This document shows, piece by piece, positions 26,146-39,400 of a DNA stretch of 64,000 bases. Every line of letters begins with the position of its first letter. Position 1 is the stretch's first letter. The position numbers were made by a program, and so were the translations under genes. Below the pieces are notes generated by a model. It searched no databases. It saw only the letters and a program-made list of their open reading frames with translations, and was not told the DNA's origin. The DNA comes from Prinia subflava (lineage: Eukaryota > Chordata > Aves > Passeriformes > Cisticolidae), in the NCBI RefSeq assembly GCF_021018805.1, contig NC_086247.1, forward strand, positions 145,905,378 through 145,969,377, given 5' to 3'.

Positions 26146-29086
26146 GTGTTTACCAAGAAAACCTAACACTAATGGAAAGGGTAAGGCCTGAAAGGACAGT
26201 GAAGCCCTTTGAAGGTGTTGAGACTAATGGCTCTTCTCCCTGTATCTGGGCTGTTTCTGCTGTTTAGCCAATTTTGTGACACCTGTAGAGTGTTGAAAAT
26301 TCATTTGCAGTCCTCTTCAGGCACCCTTGCACAAGGCAGAACCTGACACACATCTGCAGACCTCACTCCTGGAGACCTGCTGGCAAGCCTGTGAGCAGCA
26401 CAGAAGCCAATCTTCTTGGAGTTTCACAAGGAAAATTACTATAAACCAGGTTTTGTAGCTGGACTTTGCATAGGAATAACCCAAAGGTTGTTGAAACTCC
26501 AGGTAAAGATGAAGCTGCACAGGGATAGCTTCACTTACCCTGCAGAGGAGCAAGTCAAAGATAGCTGAAGCACAGCTTGAGAAGCACCTTGCTGTGGTTT
26601 CCAGGAGAATGATGATACTGGACATGGGAAGAGGGATGAAATGGCTCATGGATACATGTGGAAAATTACTGGATCCACCACAGAAATTCAATTTGTCTCT
26701 TTTTATTTGCCCCTTTAACCAAGCCTTGCTGCTCTCCACCCAAGAGCAGACAGGAACCAGCATTTGGGATGACACATCCAGAGGGGATGAAGCTACACAG
26801 GGCCATCAGATCAGCTGTGTTGGCAGGGCCACTGTGAAAGTAGAAACTCTAATTTGTGGTAGGGAGGAGAGTGTCTGAGCAAGCACAAGCCAAATGTCCT
26901 GACCCTGGTATTGCACAAAAAACAGAGCAGGTTTTAGATGAAAAAAGAATCAAAGATTGAGGGCCAAGCAGAGGATGGGATTTATAGTACCAGACTGGGT
27001 CAGTTAATGTAGAATCATCCTTTGATAAAGCCAGCGATTTTATTTTATTTTTAGAGAGAACAATTGATCCAGGGTGAATTTGCAATGATGCCACATTAGT
27101 ATGTGCTACCTCAGCCCGAGAGGATGGAAACAAGCAGGGCTGGTGGGGAAGCTGAAGGCCTGGCAGTGAGGGGCTGGGAAGAGCTCTCTGTGAAAATGGA
27201 AGGAAGAGACAAATGGATTTCTTCACACATTGATTGTTTCACTTCTACTCTAATGCCCTGGCAGGAATTTAGGAGTGTGTAATGGTGGGTGACAAGAGGA
27301 GAGCTGACACAGTCAATAAATGTGACCAAAATACTCACCAGGAAGCATGAGAGAACCTTGATCAAATAATAGAAATTATGAGAAAATGATAATCAGAGGT
27401 GCTCCTTGTGAATAAAAACAGTTATTCCTGTTAGAAATGGGAGGCAAGAAGGGAGAAGAGAGTCCTACAGGCATTAACCACCCCCACGTAACCATCAGGA
27501 CATGCCTGTGCAGAAATCCAACACCGTGCTGAGAGGCATCAGGTGAGGAATTCCACCAGAGCTGGGGGAAAGCTTTGGGAAGAAGCACATACGCACAGGG
27601 AAAAAGGGATTTTGAGGGTGAATTTTTTTGCTTAGAATTCGAGTGAGTCTGATGATGGTGGAGATACAGGAAGAAAGTCAGGGGGGTTGTGTACTCTGAA
27701 AGAGGGAGGGTTAGAGACAGGCCCTCTGCTGGAAGGTTGCTCACCCTTTATGTTCATTTACTCTGGTCACTCACACCACCCATGGAAAGCAAACAGCAGC
27801 ACATCACATCTCTCCAGGAATTTCAACAGCTTTCACACATACCTCTACAGCTAATTACTTGTTATTTAAAGCAGTGTTTAACTTGCACTTATACGTCAGG
27901 AGAGATTCCCAGGGCTGACCTCTGGGCGTTGGGGCAGCAGCCAGGAGATGAGCAGAGATCAGGGTCACACTGAAGACATCCATCCCAACCCAAGCTCTGG
28001 GAAATGAGGCATGTCCACCCCAGAGGGCAGGGGGTGGCAGGAGGGAGCTCCAGCCCAGATGTGCACAGCTGGGTGGATGTGCAGTGAGGTGCCTGGAACA
28101 CTCACGGATGTTATTTTTGGTGACTGCAGTCAGAGCTGTGTGAGGTGGGTTGGAAGGGAAGCTGTGAGCCCAGCCAGGCCTCAGGCCAGCTCTGCTCCTA
28201 TCCAGGAGCAGCACCCCTCCACAGAAGGGTGCACAGGGAGCCCCTGATGTAGGGTCCAATTTTGGGGGGTTCCTGCACAGACAAACAGCATGCACAGCTC
28301 AGAGTCAGAGCCCAGCTCTTCCTGGGTGTGATGGAGGGACTTTTCCCTGGCCAAACTTGAATCCCACACTGCCACCCAGATTTCCCTTGTCCAGTTTGGT
28401 GCCCAATTCACAATTTCTCATAGTGAGTTCCCTTTGGTTCAGGAATCTCCTCTTTAATATATTCACAGTTATTATTAAATGAAAACCTTCCCATTTTCAG
28501 CTGCATTCCAGGTAAAGAAACTGACAATTAACTTGATTCGGTTGTGAGTTAATTCATTTAATCTCCAGGCGCCCTTAATCTTGAAATTAATGCCCCTAAA
28601 ACATGGCTAAATAGCATCCAACACTCTTCCTTTAATTCTGTGTATGATGAAGCTCATTTAGAAAGCAGCCAGCAGTATGGACACCACACTGCAGGTGTTG
28701 CCCCTCTTTCCCACCACGACCCAAATCCCCTTTTCCAGGTTAGTATCACAGTCAGGACTTGGCTCAGCACCAACTGACAACACTAAAATGTTCTAAAATG
28801 CCCTAAAATGTCTCACATGGCACAGGAGCCTGGTAAATTTTGGTTCTGTGAAATATGAAGAAGAAACAGTCTCAGTGGACCCAGCTTGGGGGGGGGTTTG
28901 GTTTTTCCTGCCCTCTGACAGCAGGTAAAGAAATTTCAGTGGCAGCAGTCTCCTCTCATTCCTCCCACCTCTCCCTTCATTAATCTTCTGCGCTGTCACA
29001 CAGGGCCCAGGCTCTGGTACCCCTCAAATGCTGCAACTGAGCAGCAAACTCCTGTTAAACTATTGTTTTCTACCTTATCTCCTGAA
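26144..29086. other. Intergenic, poly-A run to CR1
   Basis: No gene or mobile element is recognised. Unique sequence with short unsupported open frames. Confidence 0.5.
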
Positions 29087-29456
29087 TCTGGAGGACAGGA
29101 GGCTCAGGAGGGACCTTGTCACTCTCTACAGTCACCTGAAAGGAGGTCACAGCCAGGTGGGGGTCGGTCTCCTCCCAAGGAACAAGTGGAAGGACAAGGG
29201 GAAGTGGCCTCCAGTTTCACCAGGGGACCTTTATATTGGATTTTGAGAAAGAATTGCTTCTCAGAGAGAGCTGTCAAGCACTGGAACAGGCTGCCCACGG
29301 CAGTGGTGCAGTCCCTATCCCTGGAGATTCTTGTAAGACACGTAGATGTGGCACTGGGGACATGGCTTAGTGGTGGGCATGGCAGTGCTGGGTTAACACC
29401 TGGACTCGGCATCTCAGGGGTCTTTTCCAGCCTAAGGCATTCTGTGTTTCTGTGAC
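29087..29456 (+). mobile_element. CR1 LINE, 3'-terminal fragment
   Basis: The sequence follows the CR1 3' region in order: GGAGGCTCAGGAGGGACC, then CACCTGAAAGGAGGTCACAG, GGTGGGGGTCGGTCTCCTCC, CAAGCACTGGAACAGGCTGC, GTAGATGTGGCACTGGGGAC, TGGCAGTGCTGGGTTAAC and the closing TTCTGTGTTTCTGTG. This is the typical 5'-truncated avian CR1 copy, a non-LTR retrotransposon that ends in a short direct repeat instead of poly-A. Moderate divergence indicates an old, inactive copy. Confidence 0.92.
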
Positions 29457-30967
29457 ACTTTGATCCACCACCAGGAGGAAGGCTGGCATGGAACAGGAGC
29501 ATGGCAGGAGCTGTGTCCTGTCAGGAGAGCCCTTCCCAGCAGCCCAGATTTCAGCAGGCTGCGTTTCCAGAGCTGCCTGCTTCAATGCCAGGAGGAGAAA
29601 AAAGAAAAAAAAATCCCTACCCAAAACACTGGTAATTAGTTCCTGTAAATGGGATTCAGCCTGGTTACGTCTCTGGCTCAGTCTGATGTAAGGACTTTTT
29701 CACACCCTTTCCAAAATCACATGTTAAAACTGGTTCTCTGAGAATATTCTGGGACATTTGGTGTAAACAATTCTGATATAAAACTGCAACAAGGGGGGTT
29801 TTTTGTATGTGTTTCCCTAGGGTGTTTCAATCATGGCACAAGCACCAGATTCCTGTGGGAAAGGCAATCTTGCTCTCCCTACCCTCTGCTCCCTGGCAGT
29901 GCCCAGCTGGGCAGCTCATCCACCCACTGCCCCCCTCCCAGCACACCAGGCACCTCTCCTGGCACTCCTGGCCTTGGCACGAGCAGACAAAACTCCAGCA
30001 CAGCCTCGTACAGATCCCTCCTCCCCGGTGCCTTGTGCCCATCCCATCACTCCACGTGGGTCCACGTCCCTCCACCATCAAACCTTGCTGCAGAGACAGG
30101 AGGAGGAAGGGGAGGGTGAGCACTGCAAACAGATCTCTGACCCATAGAAGGGATTAGAGGTGGGCACAGGCTCTTCCTGGGATGGGGGTTCCCTTCTGAG
30201 GTGGGACAAGGCTCCCCCAGCCCAGGAGCTGTGCTAGAGGGGGCAGCACAGTTTGGGTGGAGGATTTGGGAGGGGAGTGGGAGGTCCTGGGGGAAGAATT
30301 TCTCCAGGAATTGCATCATGGATTGCTGGCCTGGGGATGGGCGAAGGTGTGGTTGGAGGACATATAGCAGACTTAATTTTATGAGGCTGAGAAAGAAGAA
30401 AAGCCCTTGTACCTTCATGCCCAGCATGAGTTCTTGCAATCAGGGCCAAAAAAATCACAGAGCTGGCAACAGTCGTTCACTGTCTCTCACATGGGCACAT
30501 CCTCCAGAGATTCACTCACCAACATAAGAAACCTAAAAAAAATCTGAGGACTTCTGTGACACTTGGCTTTCATGTATCCTGTCACGGGTAGCTTCACGCC
30601 TCCACTCAGGAAGCAACCCTGAATATCTTGTAAATAAACACCACCTCCATGGAGAAGGCTCCCATCCATCGTGCTGCCCACTCTGCACTTTTAAATACAA
30701 CCCAGGAGACTTGAATAGAATTTGCCATCCTTTTTCATTTGCTTTTATGCTTTTGATGTTTCAAAGATTCTTGCCTTCAATACCTTGACCCCAGGACCTG
30801 TATGGCCTCCTCACCTTCCTTTAGGTCTCCTCCTGGCCCTTGGGGTGAGCATCACCTTCCCCTGAGGCCTCCCTCACCCTCCTGCCTCTCCTGTGGGTGG
30901 AGATTTGGGGTCTGGGTTGTCTCCTCCGTGGTGGGGAGCAGCTGTGGCAACTGAACACTCCCAAATC
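29457..30967. other. Intergenic between two CR1 fragments
   Basis: No gene is recognised. Unique, fairly GC-balanced sequence. The Pro/Ser/His-rich open frames at 29.8-30.15 kb on the + strand look like chance frames. Confidence 0.5.
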
Positions 30968-31259
30968 CTTGGGATCCATCCAGGAGTTCTGCAGGAGCTG
31001 GCAGAGGTTATGGCAGGACCCCTCACCTACCAAAAGTCCTGGAAGTGTGGGGAGGTCCCTGCTGATGGGAGCTACCCAGTGTTATTCCAATCCACAAAAA
31101 AGATTGGTGTGAGGAAAAACCCAGGGAACTACAGACCTTTCAACATCAGTTCCTGGAAAAATTATGCAGAAGATTATACTGGGTACTACAGAAAGGCATT
31201 TAAGGAATGACACAATCATCAGGCACAGCCACTGTGGGCTCACATGGGGGAAGTCCTGT
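30968..31259 (+). mobile_element. CR1 LINE fragment, reverse transcriptase region (broken)
   Basis: The + strand reads GIHPGVLQELAEVMAGPL, then GEVPADG and NPGNYRPF, which matches the CR1 ORF2 pattern GIHPxVLxELAxVxAxPL...SGEVPxDW...NPGNYRPVSL. The DNA continues with the CR1-type GTTCCTGGAAAAATTATG and CAATCATCAGGCACAGCC. Frame changes, small deletions and an in-frame TGA after KAFKE show it is dead. It is a separate insertion from the 29.1-kb copy because that one ends with its own 3' terminus. Confidence 0.85.
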
Positions 31260-32315
31260 CCTCAGTGTTTATGTTTCAGCAGACACACAAAGCTGGGAGA
31301 GCTGCTGGGCCCCTCTGGTGACCAGGAGCTTGTGAGGAACTGATGGTGGGTGGGAGGACAGAGGCCTTTCCTGGCTGGGTCTTTTCACTTGATGGGTTGG
31401 CTGTCTGTGGGATTTTTGGGTTCTTTTAGGGTATTTTTAGGCTTTTTGGGATATTTATTGATACCATTTCAATAAGACAAGTACTTTTGTGCTCACTAAA
31501 CCACTTGCTTTATTTAAGTGCCTTAAGAAGAGGGGGAAAGTGAGGATGCAGCAGCTGCCAGGTACGAGATGCTCTGGGGCTCAGCAATCTCTTCCACACT
31601 GCCTTGTGTGCCCACCCCAGCTCCTGCTGAGGCCAGATGAAGGGGGAAAGAGTCAAGGAGGCAGCAGGAGAAGGCCAAACCAGTGACACCATGCACTGAC
31701 CAGCCCCTTACAACCCACAGGACCTTGGACATTGCACGGGTAGAATTCTCACCTCAAAATGCAGTCTCACCACAAACAGCCAGCTAAAAGAGAAGCAATG
31801 AAACGAGAGACTGGTGCAGAGCCTCACTGAGCTGTCCCTCACTGCTGAGGCTGCACCAAGCCCTGCTTGCACCACGGTGGCTCACGGCAGCCATCTGGTG
31901 AGCACAGGCACCATCCTCTACAGAAACCAGGGAGTGATGGCAGTGACGGGGACAGAGCATTGCCAAGCTGCCAACAGCTCCTCCTGCCCTCCTGAGCTGC
32001 CCTCAGATGGTACCTGTTCTCCCCCAGGCAGTACCTGCGTGACCCTGGATGGGCTCTTGCATAATAATCATTAATTAGATTTCAGATACATCATTTTCAA
32101 CATATCCAAAGTACTTGCATTGTCATCAAATCAGTGACAGAGCGAATACAGCCAGGGAAATACAGAGGCATTCAAGCCATTGCCATCATGCTTTTGTGCT
32201 TGACTTCATGTTTCTTGCATATTCAAAATACTTAGGGTTTGATTTGTGGGGTTTTTTTAAAGGCTCCAGCATGATCTGTGAGGATGAAGGTTTAAGACTG
32301 GAGCACCACAAGCAC
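31260..32315. other. Intergenic, CR1 to (TTTCC)n
   Basis: No gene is recognised. Unique sequence. Confidence 0.5.
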
Positions 32316-32501
32316 TTTCCTTCCTTTCCTTTCCTTTCCTTTCCTTTCCTTTCCTTTCCTTTCCTTTCCTTTCCTTTCCTTTCCTTTCCTTTCCTTTCCT
32401 TTCCTTTCCTTTCCTTTCCTTTCCTTTCCTTTCCTTTCCTTTCCTTTCCTTTCCTTTCCTTTCCTTTCCTTTCCTTTCCTTTCCTTTCCTTTCCTTTCCT
32501 T
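32316..32501. repeat. (TTTCC)n microsatellite, about 37 units
   Basis: A near-perfect pentanucleotide array with one shortened unit at the left edge. The + strand is all-pyrimidine. Both strands are open in all frames (for example KERKG repeats on the - strand), a by-product of the 5-bp unit. Likely highly variable in length. Confidence 0.97.
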
Positions 32502-34744
32502 CTTGCAAACAAACACCCTCATCATATTTGTTCCTTGATTGGACAAGAAGAAAAAAGCCAGGTGCTTGTAGCTCCTAATGCACATCTTTGCAATAAGAAA
32601 CAGGAAAATTGAAATAAAGCAGGCTAAGAGACACCTGCCAATTTTAATCAATAGTGCAGGGAATATCTTGGCCCTGGGCTCACCCCTGCAAGGATGTTGT
32701 GTCAGGGTTTTGGGATGTGCTGAGTCACTGAAGGACATCTCCCTGTGCAAGAAAACCCCAGTGCAGGATGTTGGCACGGGGTTCAAGCTATGCCAAGATA
32801 AAAACTGCCTGCAAGGACCCTGCCTGCTCCAGGACAGCCCCTTCATCAGCAGCATTCACAGTGTGAGGACCCATTTCACCTCCCTGAGAGGGGGTAATTA
32901 TTTCTTGTCACTCAGGCTCAATCACTGAGCTCCCCACAGCTGGTGGCACAGAACCATTTAGCCTCATTTACCACCCTGATGGCCTTTTAGCTCTTCCACA
33001 TTTCACACAGGCTCTGCCATTTTGCCCATAAATTCTTCTTTAAAAAAAAAATCATAAAAATTTATGAGGGGAAGAAAAAAAGGCATAAAATGGAGGGGGC
33101 TAAGAGAAAAGGTACTAAAATTTTCAAATGAAGATGAGGTTATGTACCCCCAGCTGTTTCAAGTGCAGTGATTGAGGGTCTCGCTGATGAGGGATGATTA
33201 CATTCCTCCTGCCCCTCACCCCCATTAAAAGCAGTGTGCATCCTCCTTCTGGATTGGGCTGATTAGCAGTAGCACAGGGAAGACTTGGAAACAATCACAT
33301 CTTCCCCGTTCTGATGCAATCCTCGAATTTTCCTGACTCAAGTTAACGAGCACAAGCCCTTTACAACGAGCCAGTACCTTTAAACAGCCTGAAAGGTTTA
33401 AAGCAATAGGAACTGTGGGCATCACTTTGCAGAGAGATCCTTTTGTGGCAGTATTTAAGATGGAGAATATACAGAGAAATTATCTTTTCATCAGTTAACT
33501 GTGATTTGGCTTCCAGGGCTGGTATTGCCACACAAAAGTCCAGGCTAGAAATAGAAAAGGACATATTTACAATGCCAGGGTTCTCAAACTGTATCCAGTG
33601 CCCATGATGCAGATTTTGCACCCAGCTACTGTTTGCAGAGGTGCCAGTAATAAAGTTAATAATTATAGCAATAATAATTCTTTTAAACAAGCAAATTATA
33701 AAAAATGACAACGTAACAGCAGTCAGGCACCCCAAACCCCGAGTACCTTTTGAGTCTTATCAAAACAAATGAAAGAGCTGCCTTCCACTTTTTTTCTTTG
33801 AAGCTTTTAGCTGTTGCCTCATTTCTCAAGTCCTGCAGAGGGATCCACATTAACGAAGGCTGTGGAAGGCACCTGACATTGCACAGAAAAATGTAGGAAA
33901 AAGTCTCCCAAGCCCCCCTCCCTCTGTTCTTACTGGCTTTGCTCCAAGTAAAGACTGTGCTGGTGTATAGGAACATCACAGTTACAGAGGGCACAGCCTA
34001 ATTTGTTTGAGACCCTAGAAAACAGGATTGGAAAAGGCTGTGGGGCTATTCAGTCCATCCTCATGCTGTCTTAAAATCCCTCTCATCAGTAAATTAATGA
34101 AAAGATTGTTAATTAGGTAACAATCAGTGGCACACAGGACTCAAACTGGAAGAAATAGAAATGCTTAACTCCCAAGTTCTCCCCACAACAATCCCCAATG
34201 CTAACAGCATCTCCACAGACCAATTTTCCTGGTCAGCATCTTTAATTTTTCACCAGTTGAAGGCACACATTCCCCTGGGGTCTTTTCAGAACAGCATGGA
34301 TGGGTGAAAATATTTAATGTATGTTCAGCAGTTACCAGAATTGACATCTGAAACCAAAGAGCAGTGGCACTGTGTGATCAGTCAATTCTCATTGAACCCA
34401 ACTAAGGATGTTTTCTGTAGCTTAAGCCCTGGTCTTTGAAAGGCTGAATGTGTAGAGCAAAAGCAGAGGAAATCTTTGATAGATGAACCATTCAAAAGAG
34501 CTCCCCAAAATAAATATTCACAGGGTGTTTCTGCTTAGGGCAGAAGGGAGGTGGTTGATTGGGTTGCAATTTTTGAAGTTCAGCACTAAATCTTCACACC
34601 ACACATACACATGCTAATAACTCAATTCTGGAAGTGCCTGATGCCCCCAGCCTAAAAAGGCTTTTTTCTCATAGATCACCCCATCTATAGATCAGATATC
34701 TGCAATTAATTCACTGCTCTTCTTCTTTTCCCAGTGACTCTTAG
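32502..34744. other. Intergenic, microsatellite to old CR1-like fragment
   Basis: No gene is recognised. The sequence near 34,015-34,085 (AGGATTGGAAAAGGCTGTGG, ATTCAGTCCATCC) weakly recalls the inverted start of CR1 3' ends, but is too diverged to call. The rest is unique and AT-rich. Confidence 0.45.
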
Positions 34745-35005
34745 AGCAAAAATCCTTATTTATTAATACCAGAGTGCATAGCCTTGCACTTTGCAAGATT
34801 AAATTTAATCTCACCTCTATTATCCTAATTCTCTAGTTCATGCAATTCCTCTAGGATACTCTGATCCTCCTCCTCATCTGAGCCCTCCCTCATCTATCTC
34901 CCAACATGCTTCATGAGCACACTCCAACTCTTCCTGCCCTAATCATTACAAATTAATTAAGGTCAGTCAAGACCAATTGTTGAAGCACACTACTAAGCAT
35001 CTCAA
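34745..35005 (-). mobile_element. Probable ancient CR1/L3-type LINE fragment
   Basis: The + strand shows, in order, CCTTGCACTTTGCAAGATTA, TTCTCTAGTTCATGCAATTC, GGATACTCTGATCCTCCTCC, CTAATCATTACAAATTAATT and GACCAATTGTTGAAGCACAC. This follows the known layout of reverse-oriented CR1/L3 3' regions (TTGCACTTG.. / AATCATTAATGAA / GACCGATCCCTG.GGCACxCC). It is highly diverged, hence old and possibly shared across amniotes. Recognised by layout, not by alignment. Confidence 0.45.
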
Positions 35006-36414
35006 GATTTGAAGGTTTGTCTGCACCTCCCTTGGTCCCTCCTTTTCCATCCCCTCAGTAAGTATTTTTTAGCCACATTGATTTCGCCCTCTCTCCCTGG
35101 CTGTCAGCCTTTCAGCTTTCAAAGCTGCACGAATCCTGCAATCTTACAAAACTACAAGTTCATCAGCAGGACATTTTAACTTCTGAACACCAACAGACTT
35201 TTATGCCCAATCCTCACCTGCCCTCTTGCAAAGGGAGCTTGTTCTTCCCCTGTGCTGTGCAGTGGTCAATGCAGTCAGTGCAGGGCAGGACTAGACTGGA
35301 GTCAGTGCTCAGTGGTGCATGGAAAAACAAAAATTCCTTCCCAGGACTACAGACTGACAGTGCAGGGAAAGGTGGTACAAGGGGGTGAGGAGATGGGACT
35401 CACTGGGGTTGGGTTTGGAGGGATTTTGGTGAGGTTTGGAGCCTTTTCTGGAGGATGAGGTGTGGAAGAGGCAACGCCGCAGTCGGATATTTACAGTGTG
35501 CTCCTGCTGTTAATACAGGACAAAATCACAGCTGACACATTAATATAGGACAAAACTAAGGTGGAACTGGGATCACAAAGCTGGCTCTTCTTATGTGGCT
35601 CCCTATTTAAATCATTGAATCAGAGGCAGTCTTTTAACCCTGAAGAGCCTTCTAAGGTCACTGCTGCTGGTTGCTGTGTGTCCTCCCATCAGGCTACCAG
35701 CAGAACAAACACCTTGGGGTGTCATTAGTCTGCTCCATGTGACAACATTCTCCTGAGATCTACCCCAGGATTATGTGACAAGCTAGCAATGCTTGCTTCC
35801 CTGGAAATGTGTACACTGGATCACAGGTGCCACTTCCAGTGATGGCAGGATTTTTGCATTTAACTTTGTTAGTAATGTGAGCAAACTACTAAAAAAAACC
35901 CTTCAAACTGCAAGACAGCTGATCCTGACCTCTCTTCTCGATCTACAACAGGCCAGTGGAATTAGCCTCCATTTATGCTGATATAATTGTGTTCAGGAAA
36001 TAACTGATGGTGAACAAACTGAGCTTGCCAAGAGCTCCTCTTTATGTCACTAATTAAGATAGGTAACATTTTAAAGCAGAGATTTATTAGACATGTCAGC
36101 ATGGCTAAAAAGTACCAGAAAAGCTTTGACACTCACAAGCTCTCCTCCTGTATGCACTTTATCTCTTTTTAAAGAGATCCCCTCTTAGCTTCCAGACCCT
36201 TTGAACCAGCCACACAAGCACAAGCTCCTTTCACCCTCAGCCACTTTTGTTTCCATCTGGGGCACCTTTGCACAGCTGGGGAAGAACCCTGTGCTACACT
36301 GCTCATGCAAAAATAAGCCTCGAGATGATACCATAATAAAAATGGTAAAGTAATCCAGTGTGTGAAGCCCTTTTTGAAGAGTCTGAGGTTGTACATCAAG
36401 CAACAACGCAGGAA
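35006..36414. other. Intergenic, up to the RBM33 poly(A) site
   Basis: No gene is recognised. AT-rich unique sequence; several short open frames are not supported. Confidence 0.5.
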
Positions 36415-36430
36415 ATGATAAAGACCAGTT

Positions 36431-36436
36431 TTTATT
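36431..36436 (-). promoter_or_regulatory. RBM33: RBM33 polyadenylation signal AATAAA (distal)
   Basis: TTTATT on the + strand is AATAAA on the - strand. The cleavage site would fall at about 36410-36420. It is preceded on the - strand by TGTA-containing sequence (TGTACAAG, TACATGT region at 36490-36515) of the kind bound by CFI. Confidence 0.5.
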
Positions 36437-39400
36437 GACATATTTTAGGTACAATAAATATATCTACATGTTCACATTTCAAACATGGAATTACATGTAA
36501 AAAAAAAACTTGTACATGAGATCATCTTTGTGTTTCCATTTTTACATTCACTTAAATAGGTACGACAAAGATCTCTTATGCACGTGGAGGATTTGGTATA
36601 GTCCAGTATTACACTCAAGCAATCAGCAGTGCACACCCTGTGCAGATGATGCTGTAGAAAACAGGAGGCAGACGCACTCCCAGTGCAGTCGGCTGCTGAA
36701 TTTATATCCTGAACTGCTAATGAACAAACTCTGCAATCCAGATTAGAGCAGTACATTTGAAATGGTTCTCAAAACACCCAAATACAGATATATATGTATA
36801 TATATCTATATATACACACTGCTTAGGACTTTACAGGTTAGGAAGGATCACATTCAGTAATAGTAATAGGAGGTAGGATCGTGTCGACAGTGTTGGTATT
36901 TCTACGTGGCAATAACAAAAAGTGCTATTACTATCACTGAATTCAAGAACAGAGCTCCTGAAAAAGTGAAAAGGATAAAATGCTGTTAATCCTGTTTAGC
37001 CTGGCTAAATGCTCAAGCATGTAAAGGAAATGTCTACATTCCCCAGCATGGATAAAACTGCAAAGTAAAAGTGTTAAAGTGATGCTTCTCCAGTGCTCCG
37101 GGATGGGCAGCATCGCCCAAGGGGTGACACCTGTATCAAAACAACCTCAGCTTCAGGCACCAAAGTCTGCAAAGAAAAGTACAGGATGGTGGATTTCAGG
37201 GTAGCACATCTAGGGTTCAGGCACCCTCAAAAGAGCTGGAAGAACAGAAAACAGAGTAAAATATTGAATGCAATGCACTCAGACAGGAAAAAAAACCGAG
37301 TGCGAACAGAGAATGAAATGGGCAGGAACATAACAAGGATGCAAATATCCTTGTGGAAATGGAAAAATGCAGGCAAATGAGATGGAAATGAGAAAAAGCA
37401 TAGCAGAGAGGCAAAGGGTACCACAGCAAAAAAGAGAGTTGACTTAATCCAAGGGCTCTTTTATAAATAAAATTATATGCAATGGTACAGGAGATCAGCT
37501 GTGAATAAATAAGTGTTAGCATCTGGTCTCTGCTGGATCTGTAAGTGAAAATGTCTATTAATTAGAAGTTAAACTGCTGAAAGAAGTTTCATCATCTGAA
37601 AAAGAAAACCTGCAAACAAATGGTTTTGTTATTCTCAAAATAGAAATAAAACTGTAAGATTCCAAACTCAGCCTGACAGACACTGGGAAAAAATACCATG
37701 CATATTAAAATCCATTAGATGCACACAAAGAAAATCCTGAACAAACACAACATCAATACAGCAGTGTTTGAAACTGTGATCTGCCAAGTGACTACACACA
37801 ACATTGCAATACAGCTACATTGAACTGTACACAGGTTCTTTCACAAAAGCATTTGTAATCTGCAATACTGTTTAAAATTTAGATGGTAAAAACCACTGAA
37901 CACAAGTGCTGTTACATAAAATAAAAGCAGTGTAACCTGTTGAAAAAGTGTGTCTATAAAGCCCATTTCCAGTTAGTTAGAAAAATCAGTGCATCCAACC
38001 AAGAAAGCAGAGAGCAACACAGGCACCTAAAAGACCCCGTGAGATTAACTTTTCCTTCAAGGTTTTCTTTAGTGCAACAAGGACCACACTTTCCAGCAAA
38101 ATAAGCAGAGAGGTAGAAAAGGGAGTTTGTTTGTTTGTTTTAAATTAAAAAACCCAACCCTGCCAAAAGCAGCGTTATCAAGAACAAAATGATCCTTCCC
38201 AACCATATGACACCAGAAGTTGGTATACGCAAGGATCCAATATGAATCTGGTTTTGTACACAAGCCCCTGTGCTCATGTGGACAGTAAGTTATCTCCATG
38301 AGTAAAAATCAGGTTACAAAAAAACCTTACAGAAAATCCTTAGGATTTGATACTAATTTAAAACACTTTCAAGTGTTATGTTTATGAATTAATTAGAGGA
38401 TAAGGCATGATTTAAGGTAACATTGAAACAAAAGCTCTATGTTACCCTAAATGACCTTTATAATACAGCTAACTTTCTGCAATCTGTTCAGGATTTGTTT
38501 CCTTGACACTTAATTTCTCATCTACCATGATGCTAAAAAAAAGAAACAAAAACAAAAAGCACAAAAAATGCATTAAAAAAAGTCTAAGTCTCTCTGAACA
38601 AAAAAAAGCCTTTTTGACAGTGACCAGGTGAAGCCACATTTCTACCTTCAAGTACCACAACTTGTACCACAGACACAGCACTACACAAAGGGCAGAACAT
38701 CACAATACTATGCCAGAGGACAAACCCGGGGTATCTCCCAAGCAGACAAAATAAAAAAAAGGAGAAAAGAAAAAGAAAACAGGCCAAAAAACCCTCAAAA
38801 GAAGAAACTCCAGAGCCTCCCACCCCCCCTCACCCAGCTACAAAGGTGACACACCCACACACAAACAGACACGCAGTTACTGAGTGCAAGGGCAAAAGTG
38901 CCTGCAGCAGCTTCCAGGGAAACTGCATCATTTCAAGCCACACAGATAAAAGACACAATGTTTAAAAAAAAAGATAAAAAATTTAGCACCAAGTAAAAGG
39001 TTTTTGCTTATCCCCAGCAGCTGACATTAAAAAAAACAAACTATGAGGACCTCCAAGGTTATTCTGAAATACCTTTCAGTTTTACTTTCATCCTTGTAGT
39101 GGAAACCTAACATTAGCAAATTAAAATGCTCAGTCTGCTTGGCATTTTAAAGGCTAGAAGGACTTCTTTACAGAAATTTGGAAAACCTCAAGCGAATCTT
39201 CAGATTTAAACTGGGGGAATAAACTAAATATCCAAGGATACCATGCAGAGGGAATGCTTGTATCCACTCCTGCTTCCCCAAGTCACACTGGGGATATGGG
39301 GACAGCATCCCTCTGCCTATGGAAATCTTACAGACTTGTCCCTGTCCCCTTGCCTGCAGCAAGGGCCCTGAGCATCCCCAGCACCACACCACAGGGCTGG

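Noticed and set aside
32186..32855. KERKG- and FLSFP-repeat open frames on both strands
   Set aside because: They are translations of the (TTTCC)n microsatellite.
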